Of a stretch of 64,000 nucleotides of DNA, positions 9,758-17,939 are shown piece after piece (positions within the stretch are counted from its first letter, which is position 1; the number at the start of each line of letters is the position of its first letter). This stretch comes from Rubricoccus sp038746605. GTDB lineage: Bacteria; Bacteroidota; Rhodothermia; Rhodothermales; Rubricoccaceae. The notes beneath the pieces were generated by a model. The model saw only the letters and a program-made list of their open reading frames with translations. It was not told where the DNA came from and ran no database searches. The translations under genes were made by a program, and so were the position numbers. The stretch is from assembly GCA_038746605.1 (NCBI GenBank), contig JBCDKM010000010.1, positions 62,001-126,000 of the forward strand. The letters run 5' to 3'.

Positions 9758-9957
9758 GCGGAACGAGCCCTGGAGCAATGCGAGAGGGCCCGCCTCGGTA
9801 GGTCCGTGGAATGACCGAGGCGGGCGATGACGCCGGTCTGCGGACCCGCGAAACCGGCGGCTCTTCCCTGCTGACCTCGGGATCCGTCCGCTACTCGCTG
9901 TTCTGGCTCGACTTTTCAGTCGGCGTGGGGTACCCTCCCTCGTCTCCCCACCTCCCC
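9758..9957. other. Intergenic region tamB-mlaE
   Basis: 200 bp with no convincing gene. It contains a long-loop palindromic element (9788-9825). The ATG at 9811 that opens a longer frame into the permease lies inside that element, so it is unlikely to be a real start. Confidence 0.6.
9788..9825. repeat. Palindromic element copy 2, long-loop form
   Basis: Perfect 12-bp arms GCCCGCCTCGGT / ACCGAGGCGGGC enclose a 14-nt loop AGGTCCGTGGAATG. It lies just downstream of tamB. The loop resembles that of the copy at 63747 (shared CCGTGGA), suggesting a distinct subclass. Confidence 0.9.
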
Positions 9958-10911
9958 ATGGAGCCTCCGGTCCCCCCCACTGACATCGCCGCCCCCGACG
10001 GGCCTCCAGACATCGCGGACTCGCTCACGACGCGTCTCCGTCAGTCGAGGCGGTCGCGTCAGAACGAGAAGATCCTTCAGGAGAAGGACTTTGAGCAGAA
10101 GGCCATCGAGATCCAGACCGAAGTGCGGCGGACGGTGGCCGAGAGCGACGGCTTCTTCGACCGTGCAGGTGCCTTCTTCAGCTTCATCGGGCGATTCTGG
10201 CGGCGCGTCTGGCGGCGACCCTACGAGTTCCGTGAGTTGCTCAACCAGATGGACGAGGTGGGAACGAAAAGCCTGCTTCTGACGGGCGTCGTCGGCTTCG
10301 CCATCGGCATCGTCCTCGCGATGCAGAGCCGAGGTACGCTCGCACGGTTCGGTGCGGAGAGCTTCCTGCCCTCGATGCTCGCGCTGAGCGTCATCAAAGA
10401 AATCGGTCCGGTGCTGACGAGTCTCGTGCTGGCCGGTCGGCTCGGCGCGGGGATGGGGGCAGAACTCGGCTCGATGCGCGTCACAGAGCAGATCGATGCG
10501 CTGGAAGTCGCGGCGCTCAAGCCGTTCCACTACCTCGTCATCACGCGCGTGCTCGCCTGCGTCATCATGTTCCCCATCATGACGCTCATTACGGACGCCC
10601 TCGCGCTGCTCGGCGGCTATCTAGAGGCGACGCTCTCCGGCGGCATGGACTACCGCGTGTTCATCGCAACCGCCTTCGACTCGCTCCGCATCACAGACGT
10701 AGTGGTGGACACGGGCAAGACGTCCATCTTCGGCTTCATCGTGGGCATCGTGAGTTGCTTCCTCGGCTACAATGTGCGCGGCGGCACCCGCGAGGTGGGC
10801 CGTGCCGCGATGCAAGCCGTGGTCGTCTCCAGCCTCCTCATCCTCATCGCCGACGTAGTGGTGGTCCGCATCTCGATCATGTTGTTCGGGGACATCTCCT
10901 CCGCCGCCTGA
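9958..10911 (+). CDS. mlaE: MlaE-type ABC transporter permease
   Basis: 317 residues from the ATG at 9958. Upstream in-frame codons run through a palindromic element and are not conserved-looking. About 100 N-terminal residues are hydrophilic and charged, longer than usual. The MlaE permease domain follows, with ALSVIKEIGPVLTSLVLAGRLGAG and GAELGSMRVTEQIDALE, the classic conserved stretch of the family, and about five to six membrane segments. The protein works in the inner membrane with an MlaF ATPase and an MCE (MlaD) protein to move phospholipids between the inner membrane and the periplasm or outer membrane. The ATPase gene starts 2 nt after the stop. Confidence 0.92.
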   Translation: MEPPVPPTDIAAPDGPPDIADSLTTRLRQSRRSRQNEKILQEKDFEQKAIEIQTEVRRTVAESDGFFDRAGAFFSFIGRFWRRVWRRPYEFRELLNQMDEVGTKSLLLTGVVGFAIGIVLAMQSRGTLARFGAESFLPSMLALSVIKEIGPVLTSLVLAGRLGAGMGAELGSMRVTEQIDALEVAALKPFHYLVITRVLACVIMFPIMTLITDALALLGGYLEATLSGGMDYRVFIATAFDSLRITDVVVDTGKTSIFGFIVGIVSCFLGYNVRGGTREVGRAAMQAVVVSSLLILIADVVVVRISIMLFGDISSAA

Positions 10912-10913
10912 CC

Positions 10914-11732
10914 ATGGCCGACGACCCTCGCCAGACCGACGAGACCCCCTCGCGGTTTACCGGAAACGCTTCGCCCCCACCGGAACATGTCGCCATCGAG
11001 ATGCGCAACGTGCACAAGGCCTTCGGCACGAAGGAGGTCTTGAAGGGGATCTCGCTGTCCGTGGATCGCGGGATGAGCGGCGTCGTGCTGGGCGGGTCCG
11101 GCACCGGCAAGAGCGTCCTCACGAAGCACATCGTGGGGCTCCTCAAGCCAGACCGAGGCGAGGTATGGGTCCTCGGCGACCGCATCGACCTGATGGCGGG
11201 CGACGATCTGGACCGCAAGCGGCTCCGCCTCGGCTACCTCTTCCAGGGGGGGGCGCTCTTCGACTCGATGACGGTCTACGAGAACATGCGCTTCTTCCTA
11301 GACCGCCACACGACGCTCTCACGGGGGGAGAAAGACGACCTCGTGGCGGAGAGCCTGGAGGACGTGAACCTGCCCCTGACTCGCGACCAGTACCCCGCCG
11401 AGCTCTCGGGAGGCCAGAAAAAGCGCATCGGCCTCGCGCGAACCCTCATCCTCCGTCCCGACATCATCCTCTACGACGAACCCACGACGGGCCTCGACCC
11501 GGTGAGTGTTCGCGTCGTCTCCGAGCTCATCGTCAAGCTGCGCGATGAGCGCGGTATCACCTCCATCGCCATCACCCACGACCTCCTCGCGGCCGAGATC
11601 ATCACGGACCGGGCGTTCTTCATCTACGACGGCACGATCATCGCGAACGGAACCCTGAACGAGGTGCGCCGGGCGCCGCATCCGGTGCTGGAGGAGTTCT
11701 TCCAGGGCACGGAGGCGTACGGCACAGCGTGA
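10914..11732 (+). CDS. mlaF: MlaF-type ABC transporter ATP-binding protein
   Basis: 272 residues. The ATG at 10914, 2 nt after the mlaE stop, was preferred over an upstream extension that would overlap mlaE. The nucleotide-binding domain shows Walker A GGSGTGKSV (60-68), Q-loop YLFQGGALF (~109-117), signature LSGGQKKR (164-171), Walker B ILYDEP (185-190) and a switch-histidine phrase AITHD. The FQ-x-GALFDSMTVYEN phrase is typical of MlaF/Ttg2A ATPases. It powers the lipid transporter formed with the flanking mlaE and mlaD. No MlaB (STAS) or MlaC gene is present next to it. Confidence 0.93.
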   Translation: MADDPRQTDETPSRFTGNASPPPEHVAIEMRNVHKAFGTKEVLKGISLSVDRGMSGVVLGGSGTGKSVLTKHIVGLLKPDRGEVWVLGDRIDLMAGDDLDRKRLRLGYLFQGGALFDSMTVYENMRFFLDRHTTLSRGEKDDLVAESLEDVNLPLTRDQYPAELSGGQKKRIGLARTLILRPDIILYDEPTTGLDPVSVRVVSELIVKLRDERGITSIAITHDLLAAEIITDRAFFIYDGTIIANGTLNEVRRAPHPVLEEFFQGTEAYGTA

Positions 11733-11760
11733 CGGGCTGAAGGCCAGTAGCAACCACACG

Positions 11761-11782
11761 CCCGCCTCGGCACCGAGGCGGA
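11761..11782. repeat. Palindromic element copy 3 (mlaF-mlaD gap)
   Basis: Core CGCCTCGGCACCGAGGCG, 2-nt loop, in the 193-bp gap between mlaF and mlaD. Here it sits inside an apparent operon, so it is not simply an operon-end terminator. Confidence 0.9.
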
Positions 11783-11925
11783 CCCGGTCGGGTCAGCAAG
11801 TAGCATCCAGTCGCGAGCGTCTACGCCGCCTTTCCCATCTCCCCTCTGTTCCCCGCTTGCGTGGCTAGGAGGGAACACGTAACGTGACCCGGGCGCCGTT
11901 GCGCCCTCGTTCATCCCTGGTACTC

Positions 11926-13080
11926 ATGGCACGTCAGGCACGCCTCGGGCTTCTCGTCACGCTCGGCCTCGTCGTCGGGCTCGCGGCGCTCTTCATCATC
12001 GCGGGGCAGAAAAACCTCCTCGCGGACACCTTCCGCGTGCAGGCGGCCTTCAACGAAGTCGCCGGTCTGCAGAATGGCGCCGCCGTGAACTACAACGGCA
12101 TCTCGGTCGGCCGCGTGGCGGGCGTCCGCCTACCGGGCGCACCGGGGGAGCCCATCATCGTGGACCTCGCGATCAACGAGGAAGCCCGGCAGCTTCTTCG
12201 CGAGGACAGCCGGGCCGTCATCCAGACCGATGGCCTCGTCGGCAACGTCATCGTGTCGCTGACGGATGGGAGCGCAGCGCTGCCGCCCATCGAAGAAGGC
12301 GGACGGATTCAGGGGGTAGACCCCTTCGCGCTCACCGAAGTCACGGACCGGCTCTTCGCGAGCGTCTCCCGCTTCGACTCTGTGACGGTCGCGCTGGCGG
12401 GCATCATCAATGACACGCGCTCCGGTGAAGGGACCGTCGGCCGCTTCCTCTACGACGACGCGCTGTACAACGAGACCGTCCTCACGACGCAGGAGTTCAG
12501 GCTCGCGCTCGGCACGTTCGCCCAGCGCGCCGACGCGCTCGTCGGCATCGCGGAGCAGGGGTCGCGCAGCATCGAGGACATCCTCCGCAAGGTGAACACC
12601 GGCGACGGCACGGTCGCGCGGTTCTTGAACGAGGACGAGGTCTACACGACGTTCCTCCAGACCGCCGAGCAGTTGCAGGGCGCCGCTGCCCAGTTCCAGA
12701 CCATCTCCGCCGACGTTCGCGCCATCACCGACCGTGCCGAGCAAGCGGCCGGCTGGGGAGCGCTCGGCGCGTTCCGCTTCGCAGAGCTGATGGAGGCGGG
12801 CAAGCACAACTTCCTGTTCAAGAGCTACTTCGAGGACCGAGGCTATCTGGAGATGGCGCCCTTCGAGATCCGTGAGCAGGCCATCTCGCAGACCTTGGAC
12901 GATCTACAGGAGTGGGAGCGTCGGCTCTACCGGCGCGAGCAGGAGATGGAAGCCCTCCAGCAAGAAGTGGACGAGCTTCGCGAGCAACTCCGCCAGACGC
13001 AAGTGCAGGCGTCCCGCCCGCTTCTGCCGAGCGAGGCGGCTGACCAGTTGGAGGAAGCCGCCGCCGGTGGCGGACGCTAG
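11926..13080 (+). CDS. mlaD: MCE-domain (MlaD-type) lipid-binding protein
   Basis: 384 residues from the ATG at 11926 (MARQARLGLLVTLG). A single N-terminal membrane anchor (~residues 7-26) is followed by the MCE domain (~33-115) with VAGLQNGAAVNYNGISVGRV and VIQTDGLVGN, both conserved family phrases. A helical region follows, and the C-terminus (~320-372) is a charged coiled coil rich in Glu, Arg and Gln. It is the periplasmic substrate-binding ring of the lipid transporter encoded with mlaE and mlaF. The gap to mlaF (193 bp) is unusual and carries a palindromic element. The next gene starts at the base after its stop. Confidence 0.9.
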   Translation: MARQARLGLLVTLGLVVGLAALFIIAGQKNLLADTFRVQAAFNEVAGLQNGAAVNYNGISVGRVAGVRLPGAPGEPIIVDLAINEEARQLLREDSRAVIQTDGLVGNVIVSLTDGSAALPPIEEGGRIQGVDPFALTEVTDRLFASVSRFDSVTVALAGIINDTRSGEGTVGRFLYDDALYNETVLTTQEFRLALGTFAQRADALVGIAEQGSRSIEDILRKVNTGDGTVARFLNEDEVYTTFLQTAEQLQGAAAQFQTISADVRAITDRAEQAAGWGALGAFRFAELMEAGKHNFLFKSYFEDRGYLEMAPFEIREQAISQTLDDLQEWERRLYRREQEMEALQQEVDELREQLRQTQVQASRPLLPSEAADQLEEAAAGGGR

Positions 13081-14379
13081 ATGGAGTCCGCCCGCCTCGT
13101 GAGCCCTCCCGAGGCGGGCCCACCCGAGCCTCCCGCCCCTCGGTCGGTCGTGCTTCAGGGGCTGCTCGCTCTCGGCGGGCTGACGGCGTTGGTGCTGCTG
13201 GTGGTCCGCCTCGGCGACCAGTTGCATCCGCTGCTGCTCGCAGCCGTCGGCGCGATCCTGCTCTGGCCGCTGCGAAAGGAAACGGCGGCTCGAGCGGTGC
13301 TCCTCGCGTTGGGCGCCGTGGTGACGGTCTACGTGGTGCGCACGCTGGCGGGCGTGCTCGCGCCGTTCGTGGGCGTGTTCGTGCTGGCGTACCTGCTCAA
13401 TCCCATCGTCCGGTGGGCAGAGGAGCGCTGGAAGGTGCCGCGATGGGCCAGCACGGGCGTCCTCACGATGGTAGCGGTGGGCGGCATCGTAGCGGTGGCG
13501 CTGCTGCTGGTGCCCGCGTTCGTGGGGCAGATCGAGCGGCTGACCGCGAGCGCGCTCCAGGTGGTCGCGGAGATTCCGGTATGGCTGGCCCAGACCTCGG
13601 CGCTGGACCCGCTGGAAGCGGCCGGGCTGATCGAGCGCGAGGCGCTCGTAGAGGAAATCGGCGTGTTGTTGCCACAACAGATCCAATCCCTCGCGGGGAG
13701 CCTTCCGGCCCTGCTCGGCGGCGTGACGCAGTCCGTGGGCGCGCTCCTCGGGGCCGTCACCATCGCAGCGCTGCTGCCGGTGCTGCTCTTCTACTCCCTC
13801 AAGGACTACGGCCAGCTTCGCGACAGCGTCGTGCGGCTGCTACCACGCTACCGGGGCGACCGGACGTACTTCGCGAAGATCGTGTCGGTGGTGGGCGGAT
13901 ACCTCCGGGCGCAACTCATCGTGAGCGCGATCTCGGCGCTGCTCGTCGGTATTCCGGCTGCGATCTTCGGGCTTCCGTTCGCGCTGCTCCTCGGCCTGCT
14001 GGCGGGGCTGCTCAACATGGTCCCCAGCCTCGGCGCGATCCTGACGTACGTCTTCGGCATCGCGCTGATGCTGCTCTTTGGTACCCCGGCGGATGTCGCC
14101 ATCGTGATCGCGATTCTGGCGGTGCAAGCCCTCATCGAGCAGTCTGTCCTGACGCCGAACGTGATGAGCCAGCAGGTGGGGCTGCACCCCGTCGTAGTGA
14201 TCGTTTCGCTGTTCATCTTCAGCGCCTTCTTCGGGCTGGTCGGGTTCATCATCGCGGTTCCGCTGACGGCGCTGCTGGCCGGACTGGTGGAAGCCTACCG
14301 CGAAGCGTTCGTGCTGGACCTCGGGCAGGAGCCGCAGATCGTCTCGTCTGCGGAGGCGGCTGCGACGACTGTCAGCTAG
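13081..14379 (+). CDS. AI-2E/PerM-family membrane protein
   Basis: 432 residues, starting immediately after the mlaD stop. It has an N-terminal hydrophilic stretch, then about eight hydrophobic segments, with family phrases VGVFVLAYLLNPIV, YSLKDYGQLRD and LLAGLLNMVPSLGAILTY, and the C-terminal LIEQSVLTPNVMSQQVGLHPVVVIVSLFIF. The family (formerly UPF0118, AI-2E transporter/PerM) covers polytopic transporters with varied substrates; autoinducer-2 export is shown only for a few members, so the substrate is unknown. A palindromic element lies inside codons 4-13, encoding RLVSPPEAG, before the first membrane segment. Confidence 0.88.
   Translation: MESARLVSPPEAGPPEPPAPRSVVLQGLLALGGLTALVLLVVRLGDQLHPLLLAAVGAILLWPLRKETAARAVLLALGAVVTVYVVRTLAGVLAPFVGVFVLAYLLNPIVRWAEERWKVPRWASTGVLTMVAVGGIVAVALLLVPAFVGQIERLTASALQVVAEIPVWLAQTSALDPLEAAGLIEREALVEEIGVLLPQQIQSLAGSLPALLGGVTQSVGALLGAVTIAALLPVLLFYSLKDYGQLRDSVVRLLPRYRGDRTYFAKIVSVVGGYLRAQLIVSAISALLVGIPAAIFGLPFALLLGLLAGLLNMVPSLGAILTYVFGIALMLLFGTPADVAIVIAILAVQALIEQSVLTPNVMSQQVGLHPVVVIVSLFIFSAFFGLVGFIIAVPLTALLAGLVEAYREAFVLDLGQEPQIVSSAEAAATTVS
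13090..13119. repeat. Palindromic element copy 4, inside a coding sequence
   Basis: Arms GCCCGCCTCG and CGAGGCGGGC with a 10-nt loop, within the first 13 codons of the PerM-like gene. It reads in the R-L-x-x-x-x-E-A frame. Confidence 0.85.
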
Positions 14380-14380
14380 G

Positions 14381-14402
14381 CCCGCCTCGGCACCGAGGCG
14401 GG
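14381..14402. repeat. Palindromic element copy 5, between convergent genes
   Basis: Arms CCCGCCTCGG and CCGAGGCGGG around CA. It begins 2 nt after the PerM-like stop and 5 nt before the stop of the convergent gene, an ideal position for a shared terminator hairpin. Confidence 0.92.
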
Positions 14403-14407
14403 AAGGG

Positions 14408-14797
14408 TCACGCCGCTGCGAAGGCGAGGCCTGCCACGAGGAAGCAGAACACCCACTGGCCCAGCACGAGGTAGCGACGTCGGACTTCGCCTCCGGAGAT
14501 CGCAACAGTCGCGAGCCACGCGAGGCCGCACGCCGCGAAGTACCCCGCCAGCCCGAGGAGAACGGTCGGCTCGCCCGGCACCCGGTCGGTCAGGCCGATG
14601 GCGAGAAACAGGCCAGCGCTCGCGAGGAGCGAGACCGAGACCCAGTGCCACCCGGCGAGTGCCTGCACCCACGCTCTGCGTGGCCCCCTGGCCTCTCGCG
14701 AGGGAGCGAACAAGCGGAACTCCCGCGCGCCAGCGACGGTGTGGATCCCGAAGGCGAGGAGGGTCAGGACACCCGCAAGGGTGGAGAAGAGGTTCAT
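14408..14797 (-). CDS. Small four-helix membrane protein, unknown function
   Basis: 129 residues, from the ATG at 14795-14797. About four hydrophobic segments are visible: FSTLAGVLTLLAFGIHTVAG, WHWVSVSLLASAGLFLAIGL, VLLGLAGYFAACGLAWLATVA and VLGQWVFCFLVAGLAFA. I recognise no family motif; many Bacteroidota encode similar short integral membrane proteins. It is flanked on both sides by palindromic elements and follows a DUF2007-type gene on the same strand. Confidence 0.65.
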   Translation of the reverse strand: MNLFSTLAGVLTLLAFGIHTVAGAREFRLFAPSREARGPRRAWVQALAGWHWVSVSLLASAGLFLAIGLTDRVPGEPTVLLGLAGYFAACGLAWLATVAISGGEVRRRYLVLGQWVFCFLVAGLAFAAA

Positions 14798-14853
14798 GGC
14801 CGTCGAAGCTGCCGAAGCCTCCTGACGGACAGCCGGACGGTGGGATTCACTCC

Positions 14854-14877
14854 GCCCGCCTCGGCACCGAGGCGGAG
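14854..14877. repeat. Palindromic element copy 6
   Basis: Core CGCCTCGGCACCGAGGCG, between the start of the small membrane protein gene (14797) and the stop of the upstream DUF2007-type gene (14888). Confidence 0.92.
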
Positions 14878-14887
14878 GCACCCGGCG

Positions 14888-15334
14888 CTATGACAACCAG
14901 ACGACAGCACCGATCAGCGCCGCGTACGGAAGCAGCATCACGACTGCCCAAAGAACGCGCCGCCGCGTCTTCGGCGTCTCGTCCTCCGCTACCCCGAGGT
15001 ACTTGACGAGCAGGTAGACCGCGTACAGATGCAACGGCGGAAGCGCGAGGCCGACCGCCGCCGCCTGGAACGCCCGCCACGCGAGCTGCTCCGCCTCGGG
15101 GACCGACTCGGCGTCCTCGGTCTCCACCGGCTCCGCCAGCACGCGCCGCGCCTCCTCCACCTCAGCCTCCGGGACGCGGAGCTTCACGCCCCCGATGGCC
15201 TGGCTGTACATCCAGTTGTTGGTCACCACCTCGGTATCGCCCAGGACGACCGTAAACCCCTCGGCTTCGAGGCGCCCCTTGACGATCTCGGCCTCGAAGG
15301 GCGTCGTGTAGGTCGCGAGGGTAACGAACGGCAT
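14888..15334 (-). CDS. DUF2007-type protein with C-terminal membrane hairpin
   Basis: 148 residues, start ATG at 15332-15334. The N-terminal ~65 residues read FVTLATYTTPFEAEIVKGRLEAEG, then a short loop, then SQAIGGVKLRVPEAEVEEARRVL. This is the pattern of the DUF2007 'putative signal transducing protein' domain, a PII-like ferredoxin fold. Two hydrophobic segments follow (AAAVGLALPPLHLYAVYLLV and VLWAVVMLLPYAALIGAVVW). The molecular role is unknown. It is divergent from the metalloprotease gene, with an 88-bp gap that must hold both promoters. Confidence 0.75.
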   Translation of the reverse strand: MPFVTLATYTTPFEAEIVKGRLEAEGFTVVLGDTEVVTNNWMYSQAIGGVKLRVPEAEVEEARRVLAEPVETEDAESVPEAEQLAWRAFQAAAVGLALPPLHLYAVYLLVKYLGVAEDETPKTRRRVLWAVVMLLPYAALIGAVVWLS

Positions 15335-15422
15335 CGGCGGGCGAGAAAAGGGACGCAAGGAACGAGACTCCCGACCGCCGCGCAAGCCGTCTAGTTTCCG
15401 TCTCTCTGCTTTCGCACCCGAC

Positions 15423-17888
15423 ATGCCCCGCCTCGGTCTCCTCGCCGCCGTCCTCGCCCTCGCCGCGTGCAGCGCCGCGCCTCCCGCGCCGGTGGCGCCT
15501 CCGACGGAGCCCGCCACGCCCGTCCGCGCCCTCCCCACCATCGCGGAGAAGACCGCCGGGATGGACACGCGCGACGGCCTCTTCCCCCTCCACTGGGACG
15601 TCGAGGCGGGCAAAGCCTGGCTGGAGATCCCCGCGATGAACGAGGACTTCCTCTACGCCCACGCCCTCGCGGCGGGCCTCGGCTCCAACGACGTGGGGCT
15701 GGACCGCAGCCAACTCGGAGGGGAACGCATCGTCCGCTTCGAGCGGATCGGGCCGAAGGTGTTGTTGGTGCAGCCCAACCTGGACTACCGCGCGGAGACC
15801 GACAACCCCGCCGAAGCCCTCGCCGTGCGTGAGGCCTTCGCGGAGAGCGTGGAATGGGCCTTCACCGCCGTCGCAGAGACAGACGGGCGCGTCCTCGTGG
15901 ACGCCACGGACTTTCTGATCCGCGACGTGCACGGGGTGGTGCGGAGCCTCCGCCAGACGGGTCAGGGCGCGTTCTCGCTGGACAAGAACCGCAGTGCCCT
16001 CGTGCCGGACATGCTCAAGGCGTTCCCGCGCAACACCGAGATGGAGGCGCGGCTGACCTTCGCAAGCAGTGCCCCCGGCCGCTTCGTGCGCGATGTCGCC
16101 GCCGATCCGTACGCCGTCACGCTCCGCGTCCGCCACTCCTTCATCGCGCTCCCGGAGCCCGGCTACGAGCCGCGCGCCTTCGACCCGCGAAGCGGCTACT
16201 TCCCGCTCACGTACGCGGACTACGCCACGCCCATCCCAGAGGACACGCGCAAGCGGCTCATCACCCGCCACCGCCTCCAGTGCGCGGCACCGCCGGACGC
16301 CAGCGGGATGTGCGACGCGAAGGAGCCCATCGTGTACTACCTGGACCCCGGCACGCCGGAGCCGGTTCAGAGCGCGCTGCTGGACGGTGCCCGCTGGTGG
16401 ACCGAGGCCTTCGAGGCCGCGGGCTTCCGCGACGGCTTCCGCGTGGAGGTCCGCCCGGACAGCATCGACCCGCTGGACGCGCGCTACAGCACCATCCAGT
16501 GGATCCACCGCGCGACACGCGGCTGGAGCTACGGCAGCAGCATCGTGGACCCACGCACGGGCGAGATTCTCAAGGGCCACGTCTCGCTCGGCTCGCTCCG
16601 CGTCCGCCAAGACTACCTCCTCGCCGAGGGCTTCCTCTCGCCCTACGAAGGCGCGATGGCGGACGGCTTCCCGACCGAAGCCTCCGACCCGATGCTCCAG
16701 ATGGCCCTCGCGCGGATCCGCCAGCTCTCCGCGCACGAGATCGGGCACACTCTCGGCATCGCGCACAACTTCGCGGCCAGCACGGACGGCCGGGCCTCCG
16801 TCATGGACTACCCCGCCCCCCTCGTCACGCTCACCGAGGCGGGCTCGGTCGATCTCTCGAACGCCTACGACACCGGCATCGGCGCGTGGGACCTCCAGGC
16901 CGTCAAGTACGGCTACACGCCCGATGCGTCCGCGCTGCCCGGCATCTTGCAGGAGACCGTCGATCTCGGGCTGAGCTACATCTCCGATTACGACGCGCGT
17001 CCGCCGGGTGCGGCCACGCCCACCGGGCACCTCTGGGACAACGGCGCGGATGCCGTGCAGGCGCTCACCGACGCGATGGCGGTCCGCCGTACCGCGCTGG
17101 CTCGGTTTTCTGAGGCCGCCGTGCGCGAGGGTCGCCCGCTCGCGACGCTCGAAGAGGTCCTCGTGCCGCTCTATCTGCATCACCGGTTCCAGGTCGGCGC
17201 GACGGCCAAGCTCCTCGGCGGCGTGAGCTACGGGTATACCCTCCGAGGCGACGGGCAGCCCGCCCCCACGCCCGTCACGGCCGACCGCCAGCGCGCAGCG
17301 CTGGAGGCACTCCTCGCGACCCTCGCGCCCGCCGAGTTGGCCCTACCCGAGGCCATCGTTGCGGTCATCCCGCCGCGTCCACCCGGCTACTACGACATGC
17401 GCGAGCGATTCGACCGCCGCACGGGCCTCGCGCTGGACCCCGTCGCGCCCGCCGAGACCGCAGCGCAACTCGTCGTGGGCACGCTCCTCAACCCGGAGCG
17501 CGCCGCGCGGCTCGTCTACCAGCACGACCGCGACCCGGAGCTCCCGAGCTTCGCGGAGGTCCTGGAACAGACCACGACGCTCATCGGCAACGCGAGCGCG
17601 TCGGGCGCCTATGAAGCCGAGATCGTCCGCGCCCTGCTCACGGCCTGGGTGGACGGCCTCGTGACGCTCGCCTCCGACACCGACGCCGCCCCACCCGTCC
17701 GCGCTCGCGCCGAAAACGCGCTGCTCGGCATCGGCGGCGCCCTCGCGAACGCCCAGCCGACCAACGAGGACGGCGTGCACGCGCAGTGGCTCGCGGGCGA
17801 GATCCGGCGCTTCCTCGCGCGCGAGTACGAGGCGGGCGAACGCCCCGAGCGGCTCCGCACGCCGCCCGGATCCCCCATCGGCCACTGA
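15423..17888 (+). CDS. Zinc-dependent metzincin-type lipoprotein protease (DUF5117/DUF4953-like)
   Basis: 821 residues. The N-terminus is a lipoprotein signal with lipobox LAAC (Cys 16). After a Pro/Ala linker comes the large N-terminal domain typical of the Bacteroidota 'zinc-dependent metalloprotease' family (WLEIPAMNEDFLYAHALAAG; FERIGPKVLLVQPNLDYRA). The catalytic region holds HEIGHTLGIAHNF at about residue 438, matching the metzincin HExxHxxGxxH zinc motif, with a downstream VMDYP Met-turn. It is probably a membrane-attached peptidase facing the periplasm or cell surface; the substrate is unknown. Single gene, with a palindromic hairpin and T-run after its stop. Confidence 0.88.
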   Translation: MPRLGLLAAVLALAACSAAPPAPVAPPTEPATPVRALPTIAEKTAGMDTRDGLFPLHWDVEAGKAWLEIPAMNEDFLYAHALAAGLGSNDVGLDRSQLGGERIVRFERIGPKVLLVQPNLDYRAETDNPAEALAVREAFAESVEWAFTAVAETDGRVLVDATDFLIRDVHGVVRSLRQTGQGAFSLDKNRSALVPDMLKAFPRNTEMEARLTFASSAPGRFVRDVAADPYAVTLRVRHSFIALPEPGYEPRAFDPRSGYFPLTYADYATPIPEDTRKRLITRHRLQCAAPPDASGMCDAKEPIVYYLDPGTPEPVQSALLDGARWWTEAFEAAGFRDGFRVEVRPDSIDPLDARYSTIQWIHRATRGWSYGSSIVDPRTGEILKGHVSLGSLRVRQDYLLAEGFLSPYEGAMADGFPTEASDPMLQMALARIRQLSAHEIGHTLGIAHNFAASTDGRASVMDYPAPLVTLTEAGSVDLSNAYDTGIGAWDLQAVKYGYTPDASALPGILQETVDLGLSYISDYDARPPGAATPTGHLWDNGADAVQALTDAMAVRRTALARFSEAAVREGRPLATLEEVLVPLYLHHRFQVGATAKLLGGVSYGYTLRGDGQPAPTPVTADRQRAALEALLATLAPAELALPEAIVAVIPPRPPGYYDMRERFDRRTGLALDPVAPAETAAQLVVGTLLNPERAARLVYQHDRDPELPSFAEVLEQTTTLIGNASASGAYEAEIVRALLTAWVDGLVTLASDTDAAPPVRARAENALLGIGGALANAQPTNEDGVHAQWLAGEIRRFLAREYEAGERPERLRTPPGSPIGH

Positions 17889-17890
17889 CC

Positions 17891-17930
17891 TCCTCCGCCT
17901 CGGCACCGAGGCGGGAGGACTGACGTTTTT
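17891..17930 (+). terminator. Palindromic element copy 7 acting as an intrinsic terminator
   Basis: Stem TCCTCCGCCTCGG / CCGAGGCGGGAGGA (one bulged G) with a CA loop starts 2 nt after the metalloprotease stop. It is followed by CTGACG and five T residues at 17926-17930. This is the only copy with a clear T-run, so it is the best terminator candidate among the repeats. Confidence 0.75.
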
Positions 17931-17939
17931 CTCCCGAGC

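Noticed and set aside
9811..9957. Longer N-terminus for the MlaE-type permease from the ATG at 9811
   Set aside because: That ATG lies in the loop and arm junction of a palindromic element, and the added 49 residues have no family similarity.
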